Source of the DNA: Planctomycetota bacterium
GTDB lineage: Bacteria > Planctomycetota > Planctomycetia > Pirellulales > Pirellulaceae
Reading direction: 5' to 3'
DNA: 11,653 nt
Assembly: GCA_026692885.1 (NCBI GenBank)
Contig: JAPLNJ010001145.1
Location: 1-11,653 of the forward strand
Part shown: piece after piece, positions 1 through 5,649 of the stretch
Position numbering within the stretch: the first letter of the stretch is position 1
How the letters are laid out: the number at the start of each line of letters is the position of its first letter
Notes under the pieces: generated by a model
Told to the model about the DNA's origin: nothing
Databases searched by the model: none
Seen by the model: only the letters and a program-made list of their open reading frames with translations
Translations under genes and position numbers: made by a program

Positions 1-13
1 CGAAGTCGCTTCG

Positions 14-916
14 TCATCGCCGAGCAGACTCAACCAGTTCGGCGATCGTCTTTCCCAGCAGGGCGGCACCGCCGAACGTCATCCCCAACGCCTGAAGTTT
101 CCCCGTTTCGATCTGGTGTTTTGGAGCTGGTCGGCGTCCGCGGATCTCGCTAGTGCTGCCCGAAATCCGTTTGGCGATGGTCGCCACCTCGAAGTCCGGC
201 ACATACCGATCGCAGCAGTTGTACGCTTCGCCCGCGATTCCGTCTGCCTTCAACAGGAGAGCTACCGCCCTGGCGACATCTCGGGCGTGGACTTCCTTTC
301 CGCCTCGTTTGCAGGTCACTGGCTGACCACGTACTACGGCCGATACGAGGTCAAACCATTTGCTCGCATCTGCTGGACGAGCAAGGCCGTAGACCCCGGT
401 TGGCCGCAAGGCACAGATCGGATATCCGTCGCCGAGTCCGTAGCTGTAAACGAATTGCTCCAGGGCGGCCTTGTGGGCACCGTAATGGCTCTTCGGCCAC
501 AGCGGGTGCGTTTCGTCCAAGGGCCGGTCGTCGAGGACTTTCTCGTGCACCGCGCAGGTCGAGATGAGCACGAACCGTCCGACCCCAGCTTGTCGCGCGG
601 CTTCGATCAGCCGGACGGTGCCCACGATGTTCTTCTCCACGAACTCGACGAGATCGCCCTCGCCGCGGCAAAATCCGCCACCCGGATGGTAAAGCGCAGC
701 GTGGACCGCAGCGTCGCAGCCTGCGACCAGGGACTGGGCGCTCTGCGAGTCATCCAAGTCGCCCATGATCCATTCCAGTGAGCCCGCGAGGTCCTCCAAC
801 CCTCCGCAGTCGCCAGTCGGTCGACACCAGCACCGTAACGTGTGTCCCTGTTCGACCAAGTGGCGTGCGATGTATCGGCCTATGAAACCGGTCGCACCTG
901 TCAACGCAATTCGCAT
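14..916 (-). CDS. NAD-dependent epimerase/dehydratase (extended SDR)
   Basis: A 300-residue Rossmann-fold oxidoreductase of the extended short-chain dehydrogenase class, the usual length for sugar-nucleotide epimerases and related reductases. The nucleotide-binding motif GATGFIG lies at residues 7-13 right after the first strand (MRIALT). GDLDD at 52-56 fits the acidic position contacting the adenine or ribose. ST at 119-120 and YGAHK at 145-149 supply the catalytic Ser/Thr, Tyr and Lys. RPTGVYG at 171-177 is the typical extended-SDR substrate-side motif. The start is ATG (complement of 914-916), preceded by a strong AAAGGGGG ribosome site (complement of 925-932) with an 8-nt spacer; the stop is TGA at 14-16. 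The substrate cannot be told from sequence: sugar-nucleotide epimerase, dihydroflavonol-reductase-like or hopanoid-type reductases are all possible. No partner gene is visible in the window. Fold and class are firm, substrate unknown. Confidence 0.9.
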   Translation of the reverse strand: MRIALTGATGFIGRYIARHLVEQGHTLRCWCRPTGDCGGLEDLAGSLEWIMGDLDDSQSAQSLVAGCDAAVHAALYHPGGGFCRGEGDLVEFVEKNIVGTVRLIEAARQAGVGRFVLISTCAVHEKVLDDRPLDETHPLWPKSHYGAHKAALEQFVYSYGLGDGYPICALRPTGVYGLARPADASKWFDLVSAVVRGQPVTCKRGGKEVHARDVARAVALLLKADGIAGEAYNCCDRYVPDFEVATIAKRISGSTSEIRGRRPAPKHQIETGKLQALGMTFGGAALLGKTIAELVESARR

Positions 917-1058
917 GATTCAAGCCCCCTTTACCGTTTACCTTCCGAAGGAACCTATTATGACACTTGCTGCCCGTCTTCTGGAATACATCTCCGCTTG
1001 ATTCACCAAGCGGGCCTTGCTGCAGCCGAGCCGCAGTACACTGAAGTGTCAGCGAGGC
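917..1058. other. Spacer upstream of the epimerase gene, no convincing gene
   Basis: This stretch should hold the promoter and leader of the minus-strand epimerase. The only structures I see are a 7-bp hairpin with a 6-nt loop (CCGCTTG at 994-1000 with CAAGCGG at 1007-1013) and a tiny plus-strand ORF at 960-1001. That ORF (MTLAARLLEYISA) follows AAGGA at 948-952 with a 7-nt spacer. The hairpin has no T tract on either strand, so it is not a canonical terminator. The 13-codon ORF is too short to claim as a gene. Confidence 0.4.
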
Positions 1059-1225
1059 GGCCTTGATCATAAGGTCGCGCACGGCTGTTGGTGCTGGCAA
1101 CGGGTGGCTGGCGGCTGAGCCTAAGCGAAGCCCCAGTACCCGGTTTCTGGGGCATCGCTGCACTCTGCCGCCAGCCACCCTGACCCCCTGCTGCTAGTGT
1201 TTTGCGCCACCTCATGATCAAGGCC
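1059..1225. mobile_element. MITE-like element, 167 bp, with 12-nt TIRs and 9-nt candidate target duplication
   Basis: The ends are a perfect 12-nt inverted repeat: GGCCTTGATCAT at 1059-1070 and ATGATCAAGGCC at 1214-1225. Directly outside lies a perfect direct repeat CAGCGAGGC at 1050-1058 and 1226-1234, as expected of a target-site duplication. The direct match runs 3 nt further if the GGC shared with the TIR is counted. The interior holds a strong hairpin: GGGTGGCTGGCGGC (1102-1115) pairs perfectly with 1167-1180, and inside it GCCCCAG (1130-1136) pairs with CTGGGGC (1147-1153). There is no coding capacity for a transposase, so any movement would need one supplied in trans. The element status is inferred from structure. 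Confidence 0.6.
1102..1180. repeat. Long two-step hairpin inside the MITE-like element
   Basis: The outer stem is a perfect 14-bp match between 1102-1115 and 1167-1180. After a short asymmetric internal loop, AGCGA-A-GCCCCAG (1124-1136) pairs with CTGGGGC-A-TCGCT (1147-1159), leaving a 10-nt apical loop. The structure would fold in either transcript or extrude as a cruciform. No T tract follows, so it is not read as a terminator. Confidence 0.75.
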
Positions 1226-1343
1226 CAGCGAGGCGGCAACTGGCCTGTTCCTCGCTTACGCTTCCGAGCAGGTCATCCATGTATCACACGTAGCCGGGCG
1301 TCTGGCGGACGGGTCTCTTCCGTGCCGCCTGGCCGCACCCGAA

Positions 1344-1470
1344 GTAGCATGGCTCTCCAGAGCCGTGTGCGACACGCCCTGTCCTGCCCCTAACGCTTCG
1401 AGCCCGGCAGAAATCGTGAGCGGGTTGGCCAGTCGGAGTCGAACTGCACGGCTCTGGAGAGCCATGCTAC
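1344..1470. repeat. 24-nt perfect inverted repeat pair (79-bp spacer)
   Basis: Positions 1344-1367 and 1447-1470 are exact reverse complements over 24 nt. Each arm contains its own small hairpin, GGCTCT-CC-AGAGCC at 1351-1364 and its complement at 1450-1463 on the other strand. The 79 nt between the arms have no gene and no recognised motif. A palindromic unit present as an inverted pair is the layout expected of REP/BIME-type repeats. My impression that this unit recurs in planctomycete genomes is from memory and not shown here. Confidence 0.75.
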
Positions 1471-1510
1471 GAGGGTTCGCTAACGGTTCAGCAGAGACGG
1501 GGCGTGAGAC

Positions 1511-1527
1511 AAGGGGTCTGACCCCTT
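1511..1527. repeat. GGGGTC-T-GACCCC palindrome (REP-like)
   Basis: AAGGGGTC and GACCCCTT form a perfect 8-bp palindrome around one central T. It sits 24 nt before the left end of the composite inverted structure at 1551-2100. GACCCC strings recur further right at 2103-2108 and in variant form near 2194, which suggests scattered remnants of the same repeat class. REP units recognised by IS200/Y1-type (RAYT) transposases have this kind of short GC palindrome; no such transposase is encoded here. Confidence 0.5.
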
Positions 1528-1550
1528 TGATTTGCTCCAATGAGTCCTGA

Positions 1551-2100
1551 CCTGGGGTGTTCAGTTTGTGCCTGTCAAGGCCAATTGATTTGATCCCGTT
1601 TCTATTCCGCGTTTGGGGCTGGGGAAGGCTTCCCGGCGGAGGCCGGTGTGATCCACTACTCTTCCGCCCCAAAGGGGCAAAACAAATCAGCCCAGGGCAA
1701 AGCGTCGCGGCGACAGCCGCAGAGCGACGCCCTGGGTACGGGTTTGATTTAGCACGGTAGCCCTGAAAGGGCGAAACAAATCGGTTCATCTCCGCACGCA
1801 TCGTTCGTCCGATGCGGCCAAGGCTTGTTTCGCCCCTTCAGGGCTGGGGTTCTCAATCCTCTCATAACCCAGGGCGGCGCTACGCGGCTACGCGGCTACG
1901 CCGCTCCGCTCTGCCCTGGGCTGATTTGTGGCTGCCCCTTTGGGGCGAAAACCTGCGGATCGCGATCAAGGGTGCCCCAGGGGCCACTCGGTCATCCTGG
2001 ATTTCGTAATCCCACCGCGAAGCAAACCAGAATGGGACAGAATCAGGCATTCGGGAAAACACCAATTCCAGGCAAAATCAAACAAACTGAACACGCCAGG
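1551..2100. repeat. Composite 550-bp inverted-repeat structure
   Basis: The outer ends match as an inverted repeat over 18 of 19 nt (1551-1569 with 2082-2100, core GTGTTCAGTTTGT). The inner arms 1664-1779 and 1825-1947 pair in several exact blocks: 1665-1679 with 1933-1947 (15 nt), 1682-1699 with 1912-1929 (18 nt), 1728-1737 with 1867-1876 (10 nt), and 1759-1779 with 1825-1845 (20 of 21 nt). At the apex CGCATCG (1797-1803) pairs with CGATGCG (1810-1816) around a 6-nt loop. ORFs across it (such as minus 1256-1801) translate repeat DNA and are not called as genes. It separates the epimerase and kinase genes. Confidence 0.7.
1879..1902. repeat. Three tandem 8-bp units in the right arm
   Basis: GCTACGCG occurs at 1879-1886 and 1887-1894, and once more with a final-base change at 1895-1902. 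The left arm of the composite inverted structure lacks this expansion, so it looks like slippage that lengthened only the right arm. Confidence 0.7.
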
Positions 2101-2286
2101 TGTGACCCCAGCTGCCGGTCCGTCTATGCAAAACCGGAAAACCCCATGCTTGACACCGATAACCCCGAAAACCGTTTGGTGCTAGGTTTGACCCGGGGGT
2201 AGAACGTCCATGGCAGAAAATCTGCAGTGTGGATAGTGCCGTAGGCGGGCTGGAATGGCTAGAATCGGTGGCCGGGGAGAACGCTT
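2101..2286. other. Spacer with kinase leader; no gene
   Basis: This is the presumed promoter and leader region of the kinase gene. A TTGACA hexamer lies at 2150-2155 but has no convincing -10 partner at 16-18 nt. A TAGAAT lies at 2260-2265, too close to the start codon for a normal leader. The ribosome site GGGGAGA at 2274-2280, 6 nt before the GTG at 2287, is clear. No promoter is called. Confidence 0.45.
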
Positions 2287-4896
2287 GTGGCAATCACGCT
2301 GGACAAATTCATGACCCACGTCGCCGACAGTAGCCTGCTGTCGGCCGCCGAAGTCCATGCGCTCATCGCCACGCTACCAGAGAATCGCCGCCCCGCAGAC
2401 GGGGAGCAACTGGCTCGCGAATTGGTTCGGCAGAAGAAGCTCACCGCCTACCAGGCCCAGCAGGTCTACGCGGGCAAAGGCAAGTCATTGGTGCTGGGCA
2501 ACTATGTGGTACTCGACAAGCTCGGCCAGGGCGGCATGGGACTGGTGCTCAAGGCCGAGCATCGGCGGATGAAGCGTCTGGTGGCTCTGAAAGTCCTGTC
2601 GCCCAAGGTCAGGCTGACGCCCGAGGCATTGCGACGGTTTCAGCGCGAGGTGGAAGCGGCCGCCAAGCTCGAACACGCCAACATCGTCACCGCCCACGAT
2701 GCGGACGAAGCCGGCGGCACCCATTTTCTGGTGATGCAGTACGTGGAAGGGATCGATCTCGCGGCGCTGGTGAAGGAGCAGGGGCCGCTGCCGGTCGGCC
2801 AGGCGCTGGACTGCATCTTGCAGGCGGCCCGCGGTCTCCAGTACGCCCACGAGCATGGCGTGGTGCATCGGGACATCAAACCGGCCAACCTGCTGCTGGA
2901 TCGCCAGGGGACGGTGAAGATCCTGGACATGGGTCTGGCCCGACTCGAATCGGCCGGCGCCGAGCAGGACCAACTGACCGGCACCGGCCAGATCATGGGC
3001 ACCGTCGATTACATGGCTCCGGAACAGGCTCTGGACACGAAACACGCCGACGCGCGGGCGGACATCTATTCGCTGGGGATCACGCTCTGGTACCTGTTGA
3101 CTGGCCGCGCCGTCTACGGCGGCGAAACGCTGATGGCGAAGTTGCTGGCCCACCGCGAGGCGTCGATCCCTTCGCTGCGCGAAGCCTGTCCGCAGGTTTC
3201 CGCCGAACTAGATGGCGTGTTCGCCAAAATGCTCGCCAAGACCCCCGATACGCGTTACCAGACGATGGCCGAAGTCATTGCCGATCTCCATCGCTGCCAG
3301 ACCGGCCAGCCCTTGGTCTCAATGATGGCCTCAACGGTCGGTACGGCACGGGACGAAGGCAGTCCACTTGATGTCATGCTACGCAGCATGGAGTCCAGCG
3401 GCGGGCTGGCCGTGGCGGCGAAAGTCGCTCCGAAGAAGACCGTCGCCTTGTCCGGCCTGGAACCCACCGGGGCTTGGCAATCGCCGCAGGTTGCGACCGA
3501 TACCGAGACGCAGCAGTCGCTGGTCAGCCCGCTCGCCAGTCGAGCGGTTGCATCACGCCAGGCTCGCTCGCCCTGGTGGCAGAAACTACGCCTTCTGCCA
3601 CAGCGGCGTGTGCTTGTGGCCGGTGCCGTGGTGGGAACCTCGCTGCTGCTGGCCGGCATCGTGCTGTTGTTGCAGACCAAACAGGGCACGGTACGGATCG
3701 AAATCAACGACCCGGCGGTGGAAGTGCTCGTCGATGGGGAGGGGGCGACCATCAAGGGAGCCCAGCCTCAAGAGATCAAGCTGGAGCCTGGTCAGCACGG
3801 CCTGCGGATCAAGTACGGCCCGTTGGATTTCGAGACCGACAAGTTCATCCTGAGCCGTGGGGACACGATCACGCTGAAGGTGGAACTGCTGCCCGCCAGC
3901 GTGCAGGTGGTCAAGGGCGACACGCCGCTTGGCGCGCGGCCGCTCCCGGCAATCGCACCGTTCAAGGCGCAGCAGGCCCGCGATTATCAGGAAGCCTGGG
4001 CCAAGCACCTCGACGTGCCGGTCGAGTACGCCAACACCCTCGGCATGCAGTTCATTCTCATCCCGCCGGGCGAGTTCACGATGGGCAGCACGCCGACCGA
4101 GATCGAAGAGGCCCTGAAGGTTGCGGGCGACAACAAGGACTGGCAGGAAAAGATCAAGAGCGAAGCCCCCCAGCACAAGGTGATCCTCACGCAGCCGATC
4201 TATCTCGGCATCCACGAAGTGACGCAGGCACAGTACGAGAAAGTCATGGGGAAGAACCCGTCCCACTTTGCCGCGACAGGTCCAGGCAAGGACGCCGTTG
4301 CCGGCGTTGACACCTCGACCCATCCCGTGGAAATGGTGAACTGGAACGACGCTGTGGAGTTCTGTGCGAAGTTGAGTGCGAAGGAGAAACTGAAACCGTT
4401 CAAGTTTGAACTGCGGGCTGGTGAAACGGTGAGGAGCGAGGGCACCGGCTACCGCTTGCCGACGGAAGCCGAATGGGAATTTGCCTGCCGGGCTGGGACG
4501 ACGACCAAGTACTGGATCGGCGACACGGAACGCGACTTGCGGCAGGCAGGCTGGTTCAATGCGAACTCGGGCGGCCGAACCCATGCGGTGGGAGAATTGA
4601 AAGCAAATCCGTTCGGGCTGTTCGACATTCACGGCAATGTCTGGGAGTGGCTGCAGGACTGGTGGGACCCGACGTACTACGGGCAGTTCCAGGAAAAGCC
4701 CGCACTTAACCCTGGGCCGTTAAACGGCCCATCTAGCGCCGGTTCCCGGCGCATGGTCCGGGGCGGCGGTTGGGGCCTCCACCCGTCCCGCTGCCGGGCC
4801 TCGTATCGCCACGCCGACGATCCGCCGGGCCGCTACGACAACCCCGGTTTCCGGGTGGCGCTGGTGGTGGGTGTCCCGCGTGTCGGTCGTCCGTGA
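2287..4896 (+). CDS. Membrane Ser/Thr protein kinase (PknB-type) with C-terminal FGE-sulfatase domain
   Basis: 869 residues, GTG start chosen for GGGGAGA 6 nt upstream and the family-like N-terminus MAITLDKF. Residues 1-70 form the helical segment common before planctomycete kinases. The kinase domain (about 73-337) has the glycine loop GQGGMG at 80-85, Lys102 in VALKVL, HRDIKPAN at 194-201, D214 in DMG (a DFG variant), and APE at 244-246, so it should be active. A low-complexity linker leads to one membrane helix at about 441-463. A beta-rich PEGA-like region (466-535) follows, then an FGE-sulfatase/SUMF1 domain (about 580-860) with GNVWEW at 783-788 and VRGGGW at 824-829. Topology: kinase in the cytoplasm, FGE domain outside. 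Only Cys836 remains of the two FGE catalytic cysteines, so the domain is more likely a sensor or binding module than an active formylglycine generator. Target and signal unknown. Confidence 0.93.
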   Translation: MAITLDKFMTHVADSSLLSAAEVHALIATLPENRRPADGEQLARELVRQKKLTAYQAQQVYAGKGKSLVLGNYVVLDKLGQGGMGLVLKAEHRRMKRLVALKVLSPKVRLTPEALRRFQREVEAAAKLEHANIVTAHDADEAGGTHFLVMQYVEGIDLAALVKEQGPLPVGQALDCILQAARGLQYAHEHGVVHRDIKPANLLLDRQGTVKILDMGLARLESAGAEQDQLTGTGQIMGTVDYMAPEQALDTKHADARADIYSLGITLWYLLTGRAVYGGETLMAKLLAHREASIPSLREACPQVSAELDGVFAKMLAKTPDTRYQTMAEVIADLHRCQTGQPLVSMMASTVGTARDEGSPLDVMLRSMESSGGLAVAAKVAPKKTVALSGLEPTGAWQSPQVATDTETQQSLVSPLASRAVASRQARSPWWQKLRLLPQRRVLVAGAVVGTSLLLAGIVLLLQTKQGTVRIEINDPAVEVLVDGEGATIKGAQPQEIKLEPGQHGLRIKYGPLDFETDKFILSRGDTITLKVELLPASVQVVKGDTPLGARPLPAIAPFKAQQARDYQEAWAKHLDVPVEYANTLGMQFILIPPGEFTMGSTPTEIEEALKVAGDNKDWQEKIKSEAPQHKVILTQPIYLGIHEVTQAQYEKVMGKNPSHFAATGPGKDAVAGVDTSTHPVEMVNWNDAVEFCAKLSAKEKLKPFKFELRAGETVRSEGTGYRLPTEAEWEFACRAGTTTKYWIGDTERDLRQAGWFNANSGGRTHAVGELKANPFGLFDIHGNVWEWLQDWWDPTYYGQFQEKPALNPGPLNGPSSAGSRRMVRGGGWGLHPSRCRASYRHADDPPGRYDNPGFRVALVVGVPRVGRP
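4714..4752. repeat. Two adjacent hairpins inside the kinase-FGE reading frame
   Basis: GGGCCGTT (4714-4721) and AACGGCCC (4723-4730) form a perfect 8-bp palindrome with a single central A. Immediately after, GCGCCGG (4736-4742) pairs with CCGGCGC (4746-4752) around a 3-nt loop. They encode residues GPLNGPSSAGSRRM, a loop before VRGGGW in the FGE domain where length varies in the family. The frame stays open. Confidence 0.6.
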
Positions 4897-4904
4897 CATC
4901 TGTT

Positions 4905-4940
4905 TCTCTGTCCTCTGATCTCTGATCTCTGTATTCTCTG
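4905..4940 (+). repeat. Short TCTCTG-type pyrimidine-rich repeats
   Basis: Directly after the kinase stop there are several imperfect copies of TCTCTG(A/T), including CTCTGATCTCTGATCTCTG. It is a low-complexity tract with no coding potential seen. It could be slippage-prone DNA downstream of the gene. Confidence 0.55.
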
Positions 4941-4948
4941 AACGGGGT

Positions 4949-5058
4949 GCAGGGGCGGAGCCCCTGCTCGCGTCGAAAATTTACGTTCGTTCCCAGGCTC
5001 CGCCTGGGAACGCACTGCATTAGCGGCTCTGCCGGCCTGCTTGCGAGGCGGAGCCTCG
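4949..5058. repeat. Cluster of three hairpins sharing the core GGCGGAGCC
   Basis: Hairpin 1: GCAGGGGC (4949-4956) with GCCCCTGC (4960-4967), loop GGA. Hairpin 2: CGTTCCCAGGC (4988-4998) with GCCTGGGAACG (5002-5012), loop TCC. Hairpin 3: CGAGGC (5044-5049) with GCCTCG (5053-5058), loop GGA. All share GGC-GGA-GCC or its complement, in orientations plus, minus, plus. None is followed by a T tract. They may help end or stabilise the kinase transcript, but repeat identity is the safer reading. Confidence 0.7.
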
Positions 5059-5118
5059 ATTCCAGTGGGTTACGAGGCAGTCCGGGATGTCCTGCGGACG
5101 TTGAGTTGGATGAACAGG

Positions 5119-5170
5119 CCGTAGGTTGGGACTCCGTCCCGACCGGTCGGGACGGAGTCCCAACCTACGG
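5119..5170. repeat. Perfect 52-bp palindrome
   Basis: Positions 5119-5144 are the exact reverse complement of 5145-5170, with the axis at ACC/GGT. Allowing one bulged G at 5118 it extends by GAACAG (5112-5117) with CTGTTC (5171-5176). The core reads GGGACTCCGTCCC on both strands. It lies between the kinase and the vapB gene and has no T tract on either side. Confidence 0.9.
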
Positions 5171-5199
5171 CTGTTCGGCTGGTGCCGGGCGGTGGATCA

Positions 5200-5237
5200 A
5201 GCGTATAATCGCGATGTGAGTAGGATTGCTCGGATAA
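5200..5237 (+). repeat. 38-nt direct repeat, copy 1 (upstream of vapB)
   Basis: This block matches 5597-5634 at 36 of 38 positions. The two differences are TATAAT here versus TATGAT in copy 2, and GGATTG versus GGGTTG. It ends 19 nt before the vapB start codon, so it covers the likely promoter region of the antitoxin gene. Confidence 0.9.
5204..5209 (+). promoter_or_regulatory. Possible -10 box for vapB
   Basis: A perfect TATAAT lies 47 nt before the vapB ATG, giving a plausible leader of about 40 nt. No good -35 hexamer is found 16-18 nt upstream, so this is a weak call that rests on the hexamer and its position alone. Confidence 0.3.
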
Positions 5238-5256
5238 CTTGTCCCGGGGACGACCG

Positions 5257-5475
5257 ATGACGACGATCATCGACTTGACCGACCAGGAACTTGCGGAACT
5301 CAAGACACTGACGAACCAGGCGGATGCTGCCTCCGCAGTGCGCTGCGCCACCACCGAGTATCTGCGATTTGCGCGGCGAAAGCGACTGCAGGAGCTCTCT
5401 GGCCGCGTCGAGATGGAGGAGAACTGGACCGTGCTCGAAGCGGCCGAACTGAAAGAGCCGCATGGCAGTTGCTGA
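5257..5475 (+). CDS. vapB: VapB-family antitoxin (ribbon-helix-helix type)
   Basis: A 72-residue protein of usual VapB length. The N-terminal strand and helix (MTTIIDLTDQELAELKTL) suit a short RHH-like DNA-binding and dimerising part. The following helix AASAVRCATTEYLRFARRKR and the tail RLQELSGRVEMEENWTVLE match the toxin-binding half of VapB antitoxins, where an ELRGK.E.E.NW pattern is common. ATG 5257 is preferred over upstream starts in the same frame because GGGGA at 5246-5250 stands 6 nt before it. The gene overlaps the truncated vapC start by 14 nt, the usual coupled antitoxin-toxin order. In known systems VapB represses its own operon and neutralises the VapC RNase. Here the partner is broken, so this is likely an orphan antitoxin, perhaps still able to act on related toxins or operators. 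Confidence 0.8.
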   Translation: MTTIIDLTDQELAELKTLTNQADAASAVRCATTEYLRFARRKRLQELSGRVEMEENWTVLEAAELKEPHGSC

Positions 5476-5605
5476 TCTCGTGCTCGTCGATACCTGCATC
5501 TGGGTGCCATTCTTCAACCGTCCGCATTCTCGCGAGAAACAGACGGTGGACGAGTTGCTCGACGAGGACCGAGCGACCCTGATCGGGCCTGTGCTGAGCG
5601 TATGA
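5462..5605 (+). pseudogene. vapC: VapC toxin (PIN-domain RNase), 3'-truncated
   Basis: The frame from ATG 5462 gives 47 residues starting MAVADLVLVDTCIWVPFF, the classic first strand and helix of a PIN domain with the first catalytic Asp at residue 10. It continues through a plausible helix (TVDELLDEDRATLIGPVL) and stops at TGA 5603-5605. Intact VapC toxins are about 130-140 residues, and the conserved Glu normally follows right after this GPVL segment (VLxEL). Here the protein reads VLSV-stop, so that Glu and all later acidic residues are missing and RNase activity is not expected. The break coincides with the start of the second 38-nt direct repeat (5597-5634), which points to recombination or deletion at the repeat. 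The fragment still overlaps vapB in the normal way. Confidence 0.8.
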
Positions 5606-5634
5606 TCGCGATGTGAGTAGGGTTGCTCGGATAA
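5597..5634 (+). repeat. 38-nt direct repeat, copy 2 (at the vapC break, upstream of pgi)
   Basis: It matches 5200-5237 at 36 of 38 positions and begins inside the last sense codons of the truncated vapC (AGC GTA TGA). It ends 70 nt before the pgi start codon. Copies therefore flank the vapBC remnant on both sides and each precedes a gene start. Confidence 0.9.
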
Positions 5635-5649
5635 AGGCTGACCTACAAC

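Noticed and set aside
116..781. 221-aa plus-strand ORF opposite the epimerase
   Set aside because: It is the antisense shadow of a gene with full SDR motifs; high GC keeps several frames open and the product has no recognisable motif.
1256..1801. 181-aa minus-strand ORF in the spacer
   Set aside because: It reads through palindromic repeats, including the 24-nt inverted pair and the left arm of the composite structure; its apparent similarity to other ORFs follows from the DNA repeat.
1050..2100. CRISPR array
   Set aside because: Repeats are inverted and irregularly spaced, with no regular direct repeat and spacer periodicity and no cas genes.
2150..2155. TTGACA as a -35 box for the kinase gene
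   Set aside because: No acceptable -10 hexamer occurs at 16-18 nt spacing, so the match alone is not enough.
3586..4632. 348-aa minus-strand ORF inside the kinase gene
   Set aside because: It is antisense to clear kinase, transmembrane and FGE coding sequence and has no domain signal.
4026..4866. Active formylglycine-generating enzyme, implying sulfatase activation here
   Set aside because: One of the two catalytic cysteines is missing in my alignment and no sulfatase gene is in the window.
4949..5012. Rho-independent terminators after the kinase gene
   Set aside because: The stems are strong but not followed by a T run, and the shared core marks them as repeat units.
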